From Winogradskyella sp. (GTDB lineage Bacteria > Bacteroidota > Bacteroidia > Flavobacteriales > Flavobacteriaceae): DNA of 64,000 bases. Below the pieces are notes generated by a model. That model was not told the origin of the DNA and searched no databases. It worked only from the letters and a program-made list of their open reading frames with translations. A program made the translations under genes and the position numbers. The DNA lies in the NCBI RefSeq assembly GCF_028289625.1, contig NZ_JANQOM010000013.1:62001-126000 (forward strand). Direction: 5' to 3'. Of this stretch, positions 43,791 to 54,451 are shown piece by piece (the first letter of the stretch is position 1; each line of letters starts with the position of its first letter).

Positions 43791-43863
43791 GGTGCCTTAG
43801 CTCAGTTGGTAGAGCAAAGGACTGAAAATCCTTGTGTCCCTGGTTCGATTCCTGGAGGCACCA
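43791..43863 (+). tRNA. tRNA-Phe (GAA)
   Basis: 73 nt that fold into a full cloverleaf. The 7-bp acceptor stem is GGTGCCT/AGGCACC. The D arm contains AGTTGGTAGA. The anticodon stem AAGGA/TCCTT has loop CTGAAAA, so the anticodon is GAA at 43824-43826. The T arm contains GGTTCGATTCC, and the discriminator is A. The 3' CCA is not encoded, so it must be added after transcription. Confidence 0.98.
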
Positions 43864-43873
43864 CACCAAGCGC

Positions 43874-43902
43874 AAAACCCACTTAAATAAGTGGGTTTTT
43901 TT
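43874..43902 (+). terminator. Intrinsic terminator of tRNA-Phe
   Basis: Perfect 11-bp arms AAAACCCACTT (43874-43884) and AAGTGGGTTTT (43889-43899) with a 4-nt loop run into a T tract. It starts 10 nt after the tRNA. Confidence 0.9.
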
Positions 43903-44098
43903 GTTATATGGTTTAAAGCAAAAACAGACTGTGTTGTAGCGTAGTTTTACATTTTCAGCATTGGTTTCAAAGGGATATATAGTGTATAAATCTTAAAAGC
44001 GGCACTACATAAACTCATAACAATTTCATTATGAAACCTTTGTAAAGATTTTCTATTTTTTCACTAAACTTCGATATTAAGGGAGTTAAACTAAAAAT

Positions 44099-44134
44099 TT
44101 GACACCATTGAACATCATAATAATTTATATCTAA
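44099..44134 (+). promoter_or_regulatory. Possible Ile-rich leader peptide of the ilv operon
   Basis: From TTG at 44099 the frame reads MTPLNIIIIYI then TAA: five Ile codons (ATC ATA ATA ATT ... ATC) within six. An AAGGGAG lies at 44079-44085. Such a peptide would suit isoleucine attenuation, but it has a non-ATG start and AT-rich DNA makes Ile runs common. Tentative. Confidence 0.3.
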
Positions 44135-44267
44135 AATTCTATTTTTCAAATAGTTAACAACACTTAAACACTATTGAGTTTAGATTAACCTCACTTGTAA
44201 TACGGCACGACCATGACGTAACGGCTAATTTAGATTTAAATCATCAAAAATTTTGAATTCAAAATTC

Positions 44268-45947
44268 ATGAGCCAATTAAACAAATATAGCAAAACGGTT
44301 ACCCAAGACCCAACACAGCCAGCAGCGCAAGCCATGCTGCATGCCATTGGGTTAACTAAGGAGGATTTTAGTAAGCCTATTGTTGGCATAGCCAGCACAG
44401 GTTATGAAGGCAACCCTTGCAATATGCACCTCAATGACTTGGCCAAATTGGTGAAAGAAGGTACGCAGCATGAAGATGTTGTTGGCTTAATTTTCAATAC
44501 GATAGGAGTAAGCGACGGAATTTCTATGGGGACCCCAGGAATGCGTTATTCCTTACCATCTCGCGATATCATTGCAGATTCTATGGAAACCGTTGTACAA
44601 GCTATGAGTTATGACGGCCTTGTGACCGTTGTAGGTTGCGACAAAAATATGCCAGGCGCACTTTTAGCTATGATTCGGTTGAATCGCCCATCCATTTTAG
44701 TATATGGTGGTACAATTGAATCCGGTTGCCATAATGGAAAGAAATTAGATGTGGTTTCGGCCTTTGAAGCTTGGGGAAGTAAAGTTGCTGGTACCATGAC
44801 CGAGAACGAATATCAAAATATTGTAGAGAAGGCTTGTCCCGGAGCGGGTGCCTGCGGAGGTATGTATACCGCCAATACTATGGCTTCATCCATTGAAGCT
44901 TTAGGTATGGCCTTACCTTTTAACTCTTCCAACCCAGCGTTAAGTGATGAGAAAAAGCAAGAATCTATTCGTGCCGGTGAAGCCATGCGTGTTTTGTTAG
45001 AAAAAGACATAAAACCTTCAGATATTATTACAAGGAAATCCTTGGAAAACGCCATCCGATTGGTAACAATCTTGGGAGGTTCTACCAATGCTGTACTGCA
45101 CTTTCTCGCCATTGCCAGAGCAGCGCAAATCGATTTTACACTTAAGGATTTTCAAGATATTAGCAATAATACTCCGTTTTTGGCGGATTTAAAACCTAGC
45201 GGCAAATACCTCATGGAAGATGTACACGCTATTGGTGGTATTCCAGCGGTTTTGAAGTATCTTCTTAAAAAAGGCTTGCTGCATGGTGATTGCTTAACCG
45301 TAACAGGGAAAACTTTAGCTGAAAACTTATTGGATGTCGAAGATTTAACCGAAGGCCAAGATGTGATAAAACCTATTGAAAAACCCATTAAAATATCTGG
45401 ACATTTGAGAATACTTTATGGCAACTTAGCTACCGATGGAAGTGTGGCAAAAATCACTGGAAAAGAAGGGTTAAGCTTTAAAGGAAAAGCCAAAGTCTTT
45501 GAAGGAGAGTACGCAGCCAATGATGGTATAAGGGATGGTAAAGTTGAAAAGGGCGATGTAGTAGTTATACGCTATGAAGGACCTAAAGGCGGTCCTGGAA
45601 TGCCAGAAATGCTGAAGCCAACCGCTGCAATAATGGGTGCTGGTTTGGGCAAGGATGTGGCTTTAATCACAGACGGAAGATTCTCTGGTGGAACGCATGG
45701 CTTTGTTGTGGGGCATATTACCCCAGAAGCGCAAGAAGGTGGCACTATTGCCTTTGTAGAAGATGGAGATATGATTACTATTGATGCTGAAACCAATACC
45801 ATAACCGTAGAAGTGTCGGAAGAAGAATTGCAAAAAAGACGTCAAAACTGGAAAGCACCAGATTTAAAATTTGAGCGAGGCGTCTTGTACAAATACGCAA
45901 AAACAGTATCCTCAGCATCCAAAGGCTGTGTCACAGACGAATTTTAA
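44268..45947 (+). CDS. ilvD: Dihydroxy-acid dehydratase IlvD
   Basis: Iron-sulfur enzyme that dehydrates dihydroxy-isovalerate/methylvalerate in valine and isoleucine synthesis. I use the ATG at 44268 (MSQLNKYSK); an in-frame TTG at 44253 adds five residues. The 559-residue length is normal. Cluster-ligand cysteines lie in GCDKNMPG and [16 protein letters not shown]. First gene of the ilv-thr run, 11 nt before ilvB. Confidence 0.97.
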   Translation: MSQLNKYSKTVTQDPTQPAAQAMLHAIGLTKEDFSKPIVGIASTGYEGNPCNMHLNDLAKLVKEGTQHEDVVGLIFNTIGVSDGISMGTPGMRYSLPSRDIIADSMETVVQAMSYDGLVTVVGCDKNMPGALLAMIRLNRPSILVYGGTIESGCHNGKKLDVVSAFEAWGSKVAGTMTENEYQNIVEKACPGAGACGGMYTANTMASSIEALGMALPFNSSNPALSDEKKQESIRAGEAMRVLLEKDIKPSDIITRKSLENAIRLVTILGGSTNAVLHFLAIARAAQIDFTLKDFQDISNNTPFLADLKPSGKYLMEDVHAIGGIPAVLKYLLKKGLLHGDCLTVTGKTLAENLLDVEDLTEGQDVIKPIEKPIKISGHLRILYGNLATDGSVAKITGKEGLSFKGKAKVFEGEYAANDGIRDGKVEKGDVVVIRYEGPKGGPGMPEMLKPTAAIMGAGLGKDVALITDGRFSGGTHGFVVGHITPEAQEGGTIAFVEDGDMITIDAETNTITVEVSEEELQKRRQNWKAPDLKFERGVLYKYAKTVSSASKGCVTDEF

Positions 45948-45958
45948 AAGAAAAGCAG

Positions 45959-47695
45959 ATGAAAGAAACACAAACCATACAAACCCAAGTAAAAAGTACA
46001 GCAACTACTGAACGCATCTCAGGGAGTGAAGCTGTAGTAAGATGTTTGCTCGAAGAAGGGGTGAAAGTACTTTATGGCTATCCTGGTGGAGCTATAATGC
46101 CTGTTTATGATGAGCTTTACAAATACCAAGACAAAATCCACCATGTATTAACCAGACATGAGCAAGGCGCTACACATGCTGCCCAAGGTTATGCGAGAAT
46201 TTCTGGAGACGTTGGTGTAGCTATAGCCACTTCCGGACCAGGAGCCACCAACCTAATTACAGGTATTGCCGATGCACAAATAGACTCAACACCTATGGTT
46301 TGCATCACCGGTCAAGTACCATCTCATTTATTGGGAAGTGATGCGTTTCAGGAAACAGATATTGTTGGTATTTCAACTCCAATTACCAAATGGAACCATC
46401 AAATTACCGAAGCTTCTGAAATTCCAGAAGTTATGGCTAAAGCGTTTTACATAGCAAAAAGTGGAAGGCCTGGGCCAGTACTCATTGATATCACTAAGGA
46501 TGCCCAATTCGAAGAATTCGATTTTAAGTACGAAAAATGCAATGGCATCAGAAGCTACAAACCTGTTCCTGAAACAGATTTCACATCTTTAGAAAAAGCA
46601 GCAGAACTTATCAATACTGCAAAAAAACCTTTAGTGGTTTGGGGACAAGGTGTTATTCTAGGTAAGGCCGAAGAAGAATTTAAAGCAGTCATTGAAAAAG
46701 CCGGCATCCCTTCAGCATGGACAATTTTAGGTGCCTCCGCAATTCCGACCTCTCACCCATTAAATGTTGGTATGGTAGGTATGCATGGCAATTACGCCCC
46801 TAATGTATTGACCAATGAATGTGATGCTTTAATTGCCATAGGTATGCGATTTGATGATCGAGTAACAGGAAATCTCGCGACCTATGCTAAGCAAGCTAAA
46901 ATTATACACTTTGAAATTGATCCTGCTGAAGTTGATAAAAACGTAAAAACCGATGTGGCTGTATTAGGTGATGCCAAGCAAAGTTTGAAAGAACTACTGC
47001 CCTTATTGAACGCCAACTCACACCATGAGTGGCATCAAAAATTCAAAGACCTCTATAAAATAGAATTTGAAAAAGTCATTAAAAATGATTTGCACCCTAC
47101 AAAAGAAGGTTTAACCATGGGTGAAGTTTTAAAAGAAATAAACAAACAAACTAAAGGTGAAGCTGCCATAGTAAGCGATGTTGGTCAGCATCAAATGATT
47201 GCTTGTCGTTATGCGGAATTCAATACCACTAAGAGTAATATTACTTCAGGTGGACTTGGCACAATGGGATTTGGCTTACCTGCGGCGATAGGAGCAAAAA
47301 TGGCTGCACCAGAACGCGAAGTCATTTCAATCTGTGGTGATGGTGGCTACCAAATGACTATTCAGGAGTTAGGTACCATTTGTCAGCAAAAGGCTGCCGT
47401 GAAAGTCGTCGTACTCAATAACGATTTCCTTGGTATGGTTAGACAGTGGCAACAATTGTTTTTTGATAAACGTTATGCCTCTACTGAAATGACCAATCCA
47501 GATTTTGTAGCTATTGCCAAAGGCTATCATTTAAACGCTAAGCGTGTTACAAAACGTGAGGAGTTGGCGGATGCTGTAGAAGAAATGATTGCGAGTAAAG
47601 AACCTTACTTTTTAGAAGTATGTGTCGAAAAAGAAGATAATGTTTTTCCGATGATACCATCAGGAGCATCAGTTTCAGATATTAGATTAGATTAG
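45959..47695 (+). CDS. ilvB: Acetolactate synthase large (catalytic) subunit
   Basis: Thiamine-diphosphate enzyme that condenses pyruvate with pyruvate or 2-oxobutyrate. The 578 residues include the catalytic Glu in RHEQGATHAAQGYAR, the FAD/central region, and the ThDP/Mg motif GDGGYQMTIQEL...NN in the C-terminal third. The C-terminus ends as usual (FPMIPSGASVSD). It is followed 2 nt later by its small subunit. Confidence 0.97.
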   Translation: MKETQTIQTQVKSTATTERISGSEAVVRCLLEEGVKVLYGYPGGAIMPVYDELYKYQDKIHHVLTRHEQGATHAAQGYARISGDVGVAIATSGPGATNLITGIADAQIDSTPMVCITGQVPSHLLGSDAFQETDIVGISTPITKWNHQITEASEIPEVMAKAFYIAKSGRPGPVLIDITKDAQFEEFDFKYEKCNGIRSYKPVPETDFTSLEKAAELINTAKKPLVVWGQGVILGKAEEEFKAVIEKAGIPSAWTILGASAIPTSHPLNVGMVGMHGNYAPNVLTNECDALIAIGMRFDDRVTGNLATYAKQAKIIHFEIDPAEVDKNVKTDVAVLGDAKQSLKELLPLLNANSHHEWHQKFKDLYKIEFEKVIKNDLHPTKEGLTMGEVLKEINKQTKGEAAIVSDVGQHQMIACRYAEFNTTKSNITSGGLGTMGFGLPAAIGAKMAAPEREVISICGDGGYQMTIQELGTICQQKAAVKVVVLNNDFLGMVRQWQQLFFDKRYASTEMTNPDFVAIAKGYHLNAKRVTKREELADAVEEMIASKEPYFLEVCVEKEDNVFPMIPSGASVSDIRLD

Positions 47696-47697
47696 TT

Positions 47698-48231
47698 ATG
47701 GAAAAAGAGATCAAGCATTTTACAGTATCTATTTATACCGAAAACAACATCGGTTTACTAAACAGGATTTCTGCGATATTCCAACGCAGACATATCAATA
47801 TCGAGAGTTTAAATACCTCGAGATCCGAAATTGAAGGGGTATCGAGATTTACTTTAGTGGTAGACATTACCGAAGAACAGATGAAAAAAATCATCGGTCA
47901 ATTAGAACGACAAGTAGAAGTTATAAAGGCCTATTATCATACCGATGAAGAAACCATTTACCAAATCTCAGCCATGTTTAAAATTAAATCTGACCTTTTG
48001 TTTGAAGAACGTCAGATTCAAAATATCATCAAGGAGAGCAATGCTAGAATCGTAACGGTTAATAAAGAGTTCTTTGTTCTTGAAAAATCAGGAAGAAAAC
48101 AAGAAATCGATCTGTTGCATAGGGAACTTAGTGCCTTTGGCATTATGCAATTTGTACGTTCCGGACGCATTGCTGTCACTAAAAGCGAAATGAAAATATC
48201 ACAAATGCTTGAAGCATTTCAAGCGCACTAA
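47698..48231 (+). CDS. ilvN: Acetolactate synthase small (regulatory) subunit
   Basis: Regulatory subunit giving branched-chain amino-acid feedback on acetolactate synthase. The 177 residues start with an ACT domain (about 5-80; [20 protein letters not shown], with the N-x-x-G-x-L binding pattern) and continue with the ALS_ss_C domain. ATG at 47698 directly follows ilvB. Confidence 0.96.
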   Translation: MEKEIKHFTVSIYTENNIGLLNRISAIFQRRHINIESLNTSRSEIEGVSRFTLVVDITEEQMKKIIGQLERQVEVIKAYYHTDEETIYQISAMFKIKSDLLFEERQIQNIIKESNARIVTVNKEFFVLEKSGRKQEIDLLHRELSAFGIMQFVRSGRIAVTKSEMKISQMLEAFQAH

Positions 48232-48244
48232 AAACCAAAAGAAA

Positions 48245-49744
48245 ATGTCAAATTATTTCAACACATTATCATTAAGAGAACAATTAGAGCAATTGGGGAA
48301 ATGTCGATTTATGGAGGCTTCAGAATTTGAAGATGGTGTAAAGGCATTAAAAGGAAAGAAAATTGTCATTGTGGGCTGTGGTGCCCAAGGCCTTAACCAA
48401 GGATTAAATATGAGAGATTCTGGATTAGACATTTCTTATGCCTTACGTCAGCAAGCCATTAACGAGCAAAGAGCGTCCTATAAAAATGCGACCTCAAATG
48501 GATTTACGGTTGGCACTTATGATGAATTAATTCCCGATGCTGATTTGGTTTTAAACTTAACACCAGATAAGCAACACACCAATGTGATTAAAGCTGTGAT
48601 GCCTCTGATGAAACAAGGTGCGACGTTGAGCTATTCCCATGGTTTTAATATTGTTGAGGAAGGCACTAAAATTCGTGAAGATCTTACCGTGATTATGGTG
48701 GCGCCAAAATGTCCTGGAACCGAAGTTCGCGAGGAATATAAGCGTGGTTTTGGAGTGCCTACACTCACAGCAGTTCATCCCGAAAATGACCCTCAGAGGA
48801 AAGGTTGGGCACAAGCCAAAGCTTATGCCGTAGCTACTGGAGGACATAGAGCTGGTGTTTTGGAATCCTCATTTATTGCGGAAGTGAAGTCCGACTTAAT
48901 GGGAGAGCAAACGATTTTGTGTGGTCTACTACAGACAGGAGCTATTTTATCTTTTGACAAGATGGTTGAAGAAGGTATAGAGCCCGGATATGCCGCAAAA
49001 TTAATTCAATTTGGCTGGGAAACGATTACCGAAGCCTTAAAACATGGTGGTATCACCAATATGATGGATAGGCTTTCGAATCCTGCAAAAATCAAAGCCT
49101 TTGAATTGTCTGAAGCATTAAAAGACATTATGCGTCCACTGTTTGAAAAACATATGGATGATATCATCTCTGGTCATTTCTCAAAAACGATGATGGAAGA
49201 TTGGGCCAATGATGATGTTAACCTACTAACTTGGAGAGCAGCTACTGGCGAAACAGCATTTGAAAAAACAGAGTTAACCACAGACCACATCAGTGAACAA
49301 GAATACTTTGATCATGGTGTACTATTGGTAGCCTTTGTAAAATCTGGTGTCGAATTAGCCTTTGAAACCATGGTAAGTGCTGGCATTATTGAAGATTCTG
49401 CGTATTACGAATCCTTACACGAATTGCCATTGATTGCCAATACCATTGCCAGAAAAAAATTGTTCGAAATGAATCGTGTAATCTCTGATACGGCAGAATA
49501 CGGTTGCTACTTATTCGATCATGCTTGTAAGCCGTTATTAAAAGATTTTATGAAGACGATTGACACCTCAGTCATTGGCAAACCGTATACAACGTCTAAT
49601 GGTGTTGATAATATTGAACTTATTGCGGTAAACGATGCCATAAGAAATCATCCGATTGAGGCGGTTGGTCAACGTTTACGGGCAGCCATGACAGCCATGA
49701 AAACCATTAAGACCGCTAACGTTCAAGATTCGGTATTGGTATAA
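48245..49744 (+). CDS. ilvC: Ketol-acid reductoisomerase IlvC (class II, long form)
   Basis: NADPH- and Mg-dependent isomerisation and reduction of acetolactate and acetohydroxybutyrate. I start at ATG 48245 ([20 protein letters not shown]), which matches class II enzymes such as E. coli IlvC. The frame from 48209 overlaps ilvN. The 499 residues have the cofactor loop [11 protein letters not shown] and the duplicated knotted C-terminal domain of the long form. Confidence 0.97.
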   Translation: MSNYFNTLSLREQLEQLGKCRFMEASEFEDGVKALKGKKIVIVGCGAQGLNQGLNMRDSGLDISYALRQQAINEQRASYKNATSNGFTVGTYDELIPDADLVLNLTPDKQHTNVIKAVMPLMKQGATLSYSHGFNIVEEGTKIREDLTVIMVAPKCPGTEVREEYKRGFGVPTLTAVHPENDPQRKGWAQAKAYAVATGGHRAGVLESSFIAEVKSDLMGEQTILCGLLQTGAILSFDKMVEEGIEPGYAAKLIQFGWETITEALKHGGITNMMDRLSNPAKIKAFELSEALKDIMRPLFEKHMDDIISGHFSKTMMEDWANDDVNLLTWRAATGETAFEKTELTTDHISEQEYFDHGVLLVAFVKSGVELAFETMVSAGIIEDSAYYESLHELPLIANTIARKKLFEMNRVISDTAEYGCYLFDHACKPLLKDFMKTIDTSVIGKPYTTSNGVDNIELIAVNDAIRNHPIEAVGQRLRAAMTAMKTIKTANVQDSVLV

Positions 49745-49790
49745 TAATTAACAACCCTCAGAATCAGAATTCATTTAAGAATTCAAATCT

Positions 49791-51059
49791 ATGGATCATA
49801 CAACTGCGACATATAAACCGACACTTGCAGCTGTTGAAGTTGCAGTAGAAAAATTAAAAGGCATCGCTTCGGTGACACCTTTGGTCAAAAATGAACGCTA
49901 TTCCAAACACTTTGGTGCTAACATCTATTTTAAAAGAGAAGATTTACAAATCGTAAGATCTTATAAAATAAGAGGGGCATACAATAAAATAGCTTCCTTG
50001 AGCCCATCACAGGTTGAAAACGAAATCGTATGTGCCAGTGCTGGTAATCATGCACAAGGCGTGGCCATGTCGTGTAAACTTTTAAAAATAAAAGGTACCA
50101 TTTTTATGCCTTCACCGACACCAAAGCAAAAGATCGATCAGGTTAAAATGTTTGGTGAAGATTACATAGATGTCGTTTTGGTTGGTGATACCTTTGACGA
50201 TGCCTACGATGCAGCTATGGAGCAATGCGAACGTCTCAATAAAACTTTCATCCATCCCTTTAATGATGAAAAGGTTATTGAGGGACAAGCTACAGTAGGA
50301 TTAGAAATTTTTAATCAAGTAAAGGAGGAGCCAATCGATTATGTTTTTGTTCCCGTTGGAGGTGGCGGATTATCTGCAGGGTTATCTAGCGTGTTCCGAA
50401 TACTTTCACCAGAAACTAAAATTATTGGTGTGGAACCTAAAGGTGCGCCTTCCATGTTGACATCCATTCAAAATAACAGAAACACAACGCTTAACTCTAT
50501 TGAGAACTTCGTTGATGGCGCAGCTGTAAAACGTGTTGGAGATTTAAATTTTGCGATTTGCAAAGATACTTTAGAGGATATCGTGGTGGTTGATGAAGGT
50601 AAAATATGTCAGACCATTTTAGATTTATATAACAAAGATGCGATTGTGATAGAACCTGCTGGAGCCTTAAGTCTTTCGGCTCTAGAGCAATACCAAGAAC
50701 AAATACGAGGCAAAAACGTTGTTTGTGTGATTAGCGGTAGTAACAATGATATCACCAGAACTGCTGAAATCAAGGAACGTGCTCTCCTCTATGCAAAGCT
50801 TAAGCATTACTTTATTATCAAGTTCCCACAACGTGCAGGTGCTTTACGCGAATTTGTAACCACAATTTTAGGTCCAGAAGATGACATTACCCATTTTGAG
50901 TACACCAAAAAAGTAAACCGTGAGAAGGATGTTGCCGTAGTTGGATTACAGTTAAAATCACCTGATGATTTACAACCACTTATCACCAAAATGAAACTTC
51001 ATAACTTTTTTGGAGATTACCTCAACGATAAGCCGGATTTATTCCAATTTTTAATATAA
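49791..51059 (+). CDS. ilvA: Threonine dehydratase IlvA
   Basis: PLP-dependent conversion of threonine to 2-oxobutyrate, the committed step to isoleucine. The 422 residues show the PLP lysine K59 in RSYKIRGAYN, the phosphate-binding loop GGGGLSAG, and a C-terminal ACT-like regulatory domain of about 85 residues (HYFIIKFPQRAGALREF). The single regulatory domain marks the shorter biosynthetic type. The gene order puts threonine use next to the thr genes that make it. Confidence 0.95.
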   Translation: MDHTTATYKPTLAAVEVAVEKLKGIASVTPLVKNERYSKHFGANIYFKREDLQIVRSYKIRGAYNKIASLSPSQVENEIVCASAGNHAQGVAMSCKLLKIKGTIFMPSPTPKQKIDQVKMFGEDYIDVVLVGDTFDDAYDAAMEQCERLNKTFIHPFNDEKVIEGQATVGLEIFNQVKEEPIDYVFVPVGGGGLSAGLSSVFRILSPETKIIGVEPKGAPSMLTSIQNNRNTTLNSIENFVDGAAVKRVGDLNFAICKDTLEDIVVVDEGKICQTILDLYNKDAIVIEPAGALSLSALEQYQEQIRGKNVVCVISGSNNDITRTAEIKERALLYAKLKHYFIIKFPQRAGALREFVTTILGPEDDITHFEYTKKVNREKDVAVVGLQLKSPDDLQPLITKMKLHNFFGDYLNDKPDLFQFLI

Positions 51060-51079
51060 TTGTTAAAAAATTAAATTAA

Positions 51080-53527
51080 GTGAAAGTACTTAAGTTTGGT
51101 GGCACGTCAGTTGCCAATGCCGAAAATATAACCAAGGTTATTAATATTGCTAAAAGCGAAGCTCAAAAACAAAGGATTGCTGTTGTGGTCTCCGCTTTTG
51201 GCGGGATAACGGACCAATTATTAAAAGCAGGTGAGTTAGCGACTCAAAAGGACCTGAGCTATGTAGATACGTTTGAGGCCATAAAAGCAAGACATATAGA
51301 AGCCTGTAAACTTTTACTACCTAAAAAGAAAAGTGAGCTTGTTATATTGAAGGTAAAAGATGAGTTAAAAACATTATACGATTTACTTCAAGGCATCTAT
51401 TTAATCAATGAGTTTTCGGATAAAACAAAAGATAAGATTTTAAGCTACGGCGAATTATTGTCGTCTTATATTATTTCTGAAGCCTTGAAAGAGTCTGAAA
51501 CATCATCTACCTTAAAAGATAGCAGAACATTAATTATTACAGATGCTAACCATACACAAGCCAATGTAAAGGTTGAAACAACTAATAAAAACATAAAGGA
51601 TTATTTTGATGAATCGGATGAAAAAATAACACTACTTCCGGGTTTTGTATCTAAAAGTGATACTAACGATACCACTACTTTGGGAAGAGGAGGATCGGAT
51701 TATACAGCAGCTCTAATTGCTGCAGCGGTAGATGCATCTATTTTAGAGATTTGGACAGATGTAAGTGGTATGTTCACGGCAAACCCAAAACTCGTGAGGC
51801 AAGCCTTTCCAATTGAAGAAATATCCTATCAAGAAGCAATGGAACTCTCTCATTTTGGTGCCAAAGTATTATATCCACCTACGGTTCAACCTACATTGCA
51901 AAAAAAAATACCTATTTATATAAAAAACACATTCGAGCCAGAAGCTGAAGGTACCTTGATCTCAAAAAATCCTAAAAGCAAAAATGGGCCTGTTAAAGGT
52001 ATCAGTCATGTTGAAAATATCGCATTGTTAACTCTAGAAGGTAATGGGATGGTTGGTGTTCCAGGATTTTCAAAACGTCTATTCTCTGTACTATCGCTTA
52101 ACCAAATCAATGTGGTTCTCATCACCCAAGCTTCTTCCGAACACTCCATCTGTGTTGGAGTTTTTAGTGATGATGCCAAAAAAGCAAAACAAGTTGTGGA
52201 TGAAGAGTTTGCTTACGAAATCTCATTAAAAAAAATCAAACCCTTATTAGTAGAAGGAGATTTAGCCATTATCGCTGTAGTCGGTGATAATATGAAAAAT
52301 CATCAAGGGATTAGTGGCCGAATGTTTAGAGCTTTAGGACAGAATAATGTTAATGTTAGAGCCATAGCACAAGGTGCTTCAGAACGTAACATTTCCGCAG
52401 TAATTGCCCATAAGGACATTAAAAAGGCATTGGTGTCGCTTCACAATATCTTTTTTGAAAAACAAATAAAGACCTTAAACCTGTTTATTGTTGGACTGGG
52501 TAATGTTGGAGGCATATTACTAAAGCAAATCAAGAAACAACAAGCACATTTAAGAGAACATCTATTATTGAATATCAGAGTCGTGGGTATTAGCAACTCT
52601 AAAAAAATGGTATTTAATACTCAAGGTATTGATCTTAGGGATTGGAAATCGCAAATTGATACTGGTACCGACAGAACACACGAATCATTTTTTGAAACGG
52701 TGAAATCACTCAACTTAAGCAACAGCATTTTTATTGACATTACTGCAAACGAGGAGGTTGCCAATACCTATACCAATTATTTTGAAGAGAGTATCTCAGT
52801 GATTGCTTGTAATAAAATAGCTTGCTCATCATCATACAGTGCTTACAAAACATTAAAAGAACTATCTAAAAAGTATGGTGCATCCTTTTTGTTCGAAACT
52901 AATGTAGGTGCTGGATTACCAGTGATAAACACCTTGAATAACTTGATTAATTCAGGAGATGAAGTCACCTCCATACAAGCCGTGCTATCAGGTAGTTTAA
53001 ATTTCATCTTTAATAATTTTAACCATAATAATAGCTTCCACGATATTGTAAAGCAAGCACAGGAAGAAGGTTACACCGAACCAGACCCAAGAATTGATCT
53101 TAGTGGCGTGGATGTGGCTCGTAAAATTTTGATTCTCGCAAGGGAATCTGGGTTTAAAATAGATTTGAACGATATTGAAAACAAATCGTTTTTACCAGAA
53201 GAAAGCATTAAAGCTGATTCTGTTTCCGATTTCTATGACACTCTAAAAACCAAGGCTTTGCATTTTGAAGGATTATATGCTTCTGCTGATCAAAATAATT
53301 GTCAATTGAAATATGTAGCCGAATTCAATAATGGAAAAGCTAAAGTAGGTTTAAGGGAAGTCGACAAAGACCATCCATTCTATAATCTAAAGGGTAAGGA
53401 TAATATTGTACTGTTCTACACCAATCGTTATCCCGAACAACCACTGATTATTAAAGGTGCTGGTGCGGGAGCTGAAGTAACAGCATCTGGTTTGTTTGCA
53501 GATATCATTACCTTAGGGAAAAACTAG
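51080..53527 (+). CDS. thrA: Bifunctional aspartokinase/homoserine dehydrogenase
   Basis: Phosphorylates aspartate and later reduces aspartate semialdehyde to homoserine. The 815 residues have an N-terminal aspartokinase (KFGGTSVANAENI; TLGRGGSDYTAAL), two ACT-type segments (about 315-460) for feedback, and a C-terminal homoserine dehydrogenase (about 465-810; Rossmann loop GLGNVGG; NKIACS). The start codon is GTG at 51080. Both enzymatic cores look intact. thrB follows after 3 nt. Confidence 0.96.
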   Translation: MKVLKFGGTSVANAENITKVINIAKSEAQKQRIAVVVSAFGGITDQLLKAGELATQKDLSYVDTFEAIKARHIEACKLLLPKKKSELVILKVKDELKTLYDLLQGIYLINEFSDKTKDKILSYGELLSSYIISEALKESETSSTLKDSRTLIITDANHTQANVKVETTNKNIKDYFDESDEKITLLPGFVSKSDTNDTTTLGRGGSDYTAALIAAAVDASILEIWTDVSGMFTANPKLVRQAFPIEEISYQEAMELSHFGAKVLYPPTVQPTLQKKIPIYIKNTFEPEAEGTLISKNPKSKNGPVKGISHVENIALLTLEGNGMVGVPGFSKRLFSVLSLNQINVVLITQASSEHSICVGVFSDDAKKAKQVVDEEFAYEISLKKIKPLLVEGDLAIIAVVGDNMKNHQGISGRMFRALGQNNVNVRAIAQGASERNISAVIAHKDIKKALVSLHNIFFEKQIKTLNLFIVGLGNVGGILLKQIKKQQAHLREHLLLNIRVVGISNSKKMVFNTQGIDLRDWKSQIDTGTDRTHESFFETVKSLNLSNSIFIDITANEEVANTYTNYFEESISVIACNKIACSSSYSAYKTLKELSKKYGASFLFETNVGAGLPVINTLNNLINSGDEVTSIQAVLSGSLNFIFNNFNHNNSFHDIVKQAQEEGYTEPDPRIDLSGVDVARKILILARESGFKIDLNDIENKSFLPEESIKADSVSDFYDTLKTKALHFEGLYASADQNNCQLKYVAEFNNGKAKVGLREVDKDHPFYNLKGKDNIVLFYTNRYPEQPLIIKGAGAGAEVTASGLFADIITLGKN

Positions 53528-53530
53528 AGT

Positions 53531-54451
53531 ATGAACCAAATTAAAGTCTTTGCACCAGCAACAGTTGCAAATGTGTCTTGCGGTTATGATGCCATGGGTT
53601 TTGCACTTAGTGAATTAGGTGACAACATGGTTTTTAAAAAAACCGAGACCAAAGTCGTCAGGATTACGGAAATCCATGGTGCTGACCTTCCATTTGAAGC
53701 TGACAAAAATGTGGCTGGTGTTGTAGCAAAACTAATGCTCCAACATAGTGAAGCTGATTTTGGTTTGGATATAAAAATCCAAAAGAATTTTAAGCCAGGA
53801 AGTGGTCTGGGGAGTAGTGCTGCTAGTGCCGCAGGTACTGCATTTGCAGTTAATGAACTTTTGGGTTCAAAATACGACCATCTTCAATTAACCAAATTTG
53901 CCATGCAAGGCGAAGTCGCAGCTTGTGGCTCCGCTATTGCAGATAATGTTGCGGCTTGTATATATGGAGGCTTTATTTTAGTCAGAAGTTATGAACCATT
54001 GGATATTGTGCCCATCCCTACTCCATCGGAGTTGGTAGCCACTATTATTCATCCACAAATTGAAATAAAAACCGAAGATGCACGTAAAGTGGTACCAGAA
54101 ACTATTCCCGTTAAAACGGCAATAGCACAGTGGGCAAATGTCGGAGGACTTATTAGTGGCTTATATGCTGGTGATTTTGATTTGATAGGCAATTCCCTTA
54201 TTGATTATGTTGCTGAACCTCAGCGCAAACTACTTATTCCTCATTTTGATGAAGTCAAAGAAGCCGCCATAAAATCTGGAGCCTTAGGTGTTGGTATTTC
54301 TGGTTCTGGACCTTCAATGTTTGCTTTGAGCAAGGGTATGTTTATGGCTAAACAAATCGCTGAAGCCATGCATGCCATTTATGAAAAATCTGGAATCGAT
54401 TATGCGATCTATGTGTCTAATATCAGTAAAACAGGAGCAAGACCAATATGA
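53531..54451 (+). CDS. thrB: Homoserine kinase ThrB
   Basis: GHMP-family kinase that phosphorylates homoserine. The 306 residues begin with FAPATVANVSCGYDAMGFAL and carry the ATP loop PGSGLGSSAASAAG near residue 90-103. Length is normal. Its end overlaps the thrC ATG by 4 nt, so the two are coupled. Confidence 0.97.
   Translation: MNQIKVFAPATVANVSCGYDAMGFALSELGDNMVFKKTETKVVRITEIHGADLPFEADKNVAGVVAKLMLQHSEADFGLDIKIQKNFKPGSGLGSSAASAAGTAFAVNELLGSKYDHLQLTKFAMQGEVAACGSAIADNVAACIYGGFILVRSYEPLDIVPIPTPSELVATIIHPQIEIKTEDARKVVPETIPVKTAIAQWANVGGLISGLYAGDFDLIGNSLIDYVAEPQRKLLIPHFDEVKEAAIKSGALGVGISGSGPSMFALSKGMFMAKQIAEAMHAIYEKSGIDYAIYVSNISKTGARPI

Larger units (their letters stand above)
43864..44267. other. 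404-bp region between tRNA-Phe and ilvD
   Basis: It contains the tRNA terminator at its left end and, at 44099-44134, a possible Ile-rich leader peptide. A small CTATTT/AAATAG hairpin lies next to an overlapping AATAGT/ACTATT alternative downstream. No clear TAnnTTTG promoter was found for the ilv operon. No longer ORF is present. Confidence 0.65.

Noticed and set aside
43791..43863. tRNA-Phe as an integration (attachment) site
   Set aside because: No integrase gene and no direct repeat of the tRNA 3' end was seen nearby.
43864..44267. Known riboswitch or T-box upstream of ilvD
   Set aside because: No T-box or conserved aptamer motif could be recognised; only the weak Ile-rich frame was kept.
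44609..45845. Several antisense ORFs of 60-99 codons within ilvD
   Set aside because: They mirror conserved codons of a well-defined gene and have no start context or domain of their own.
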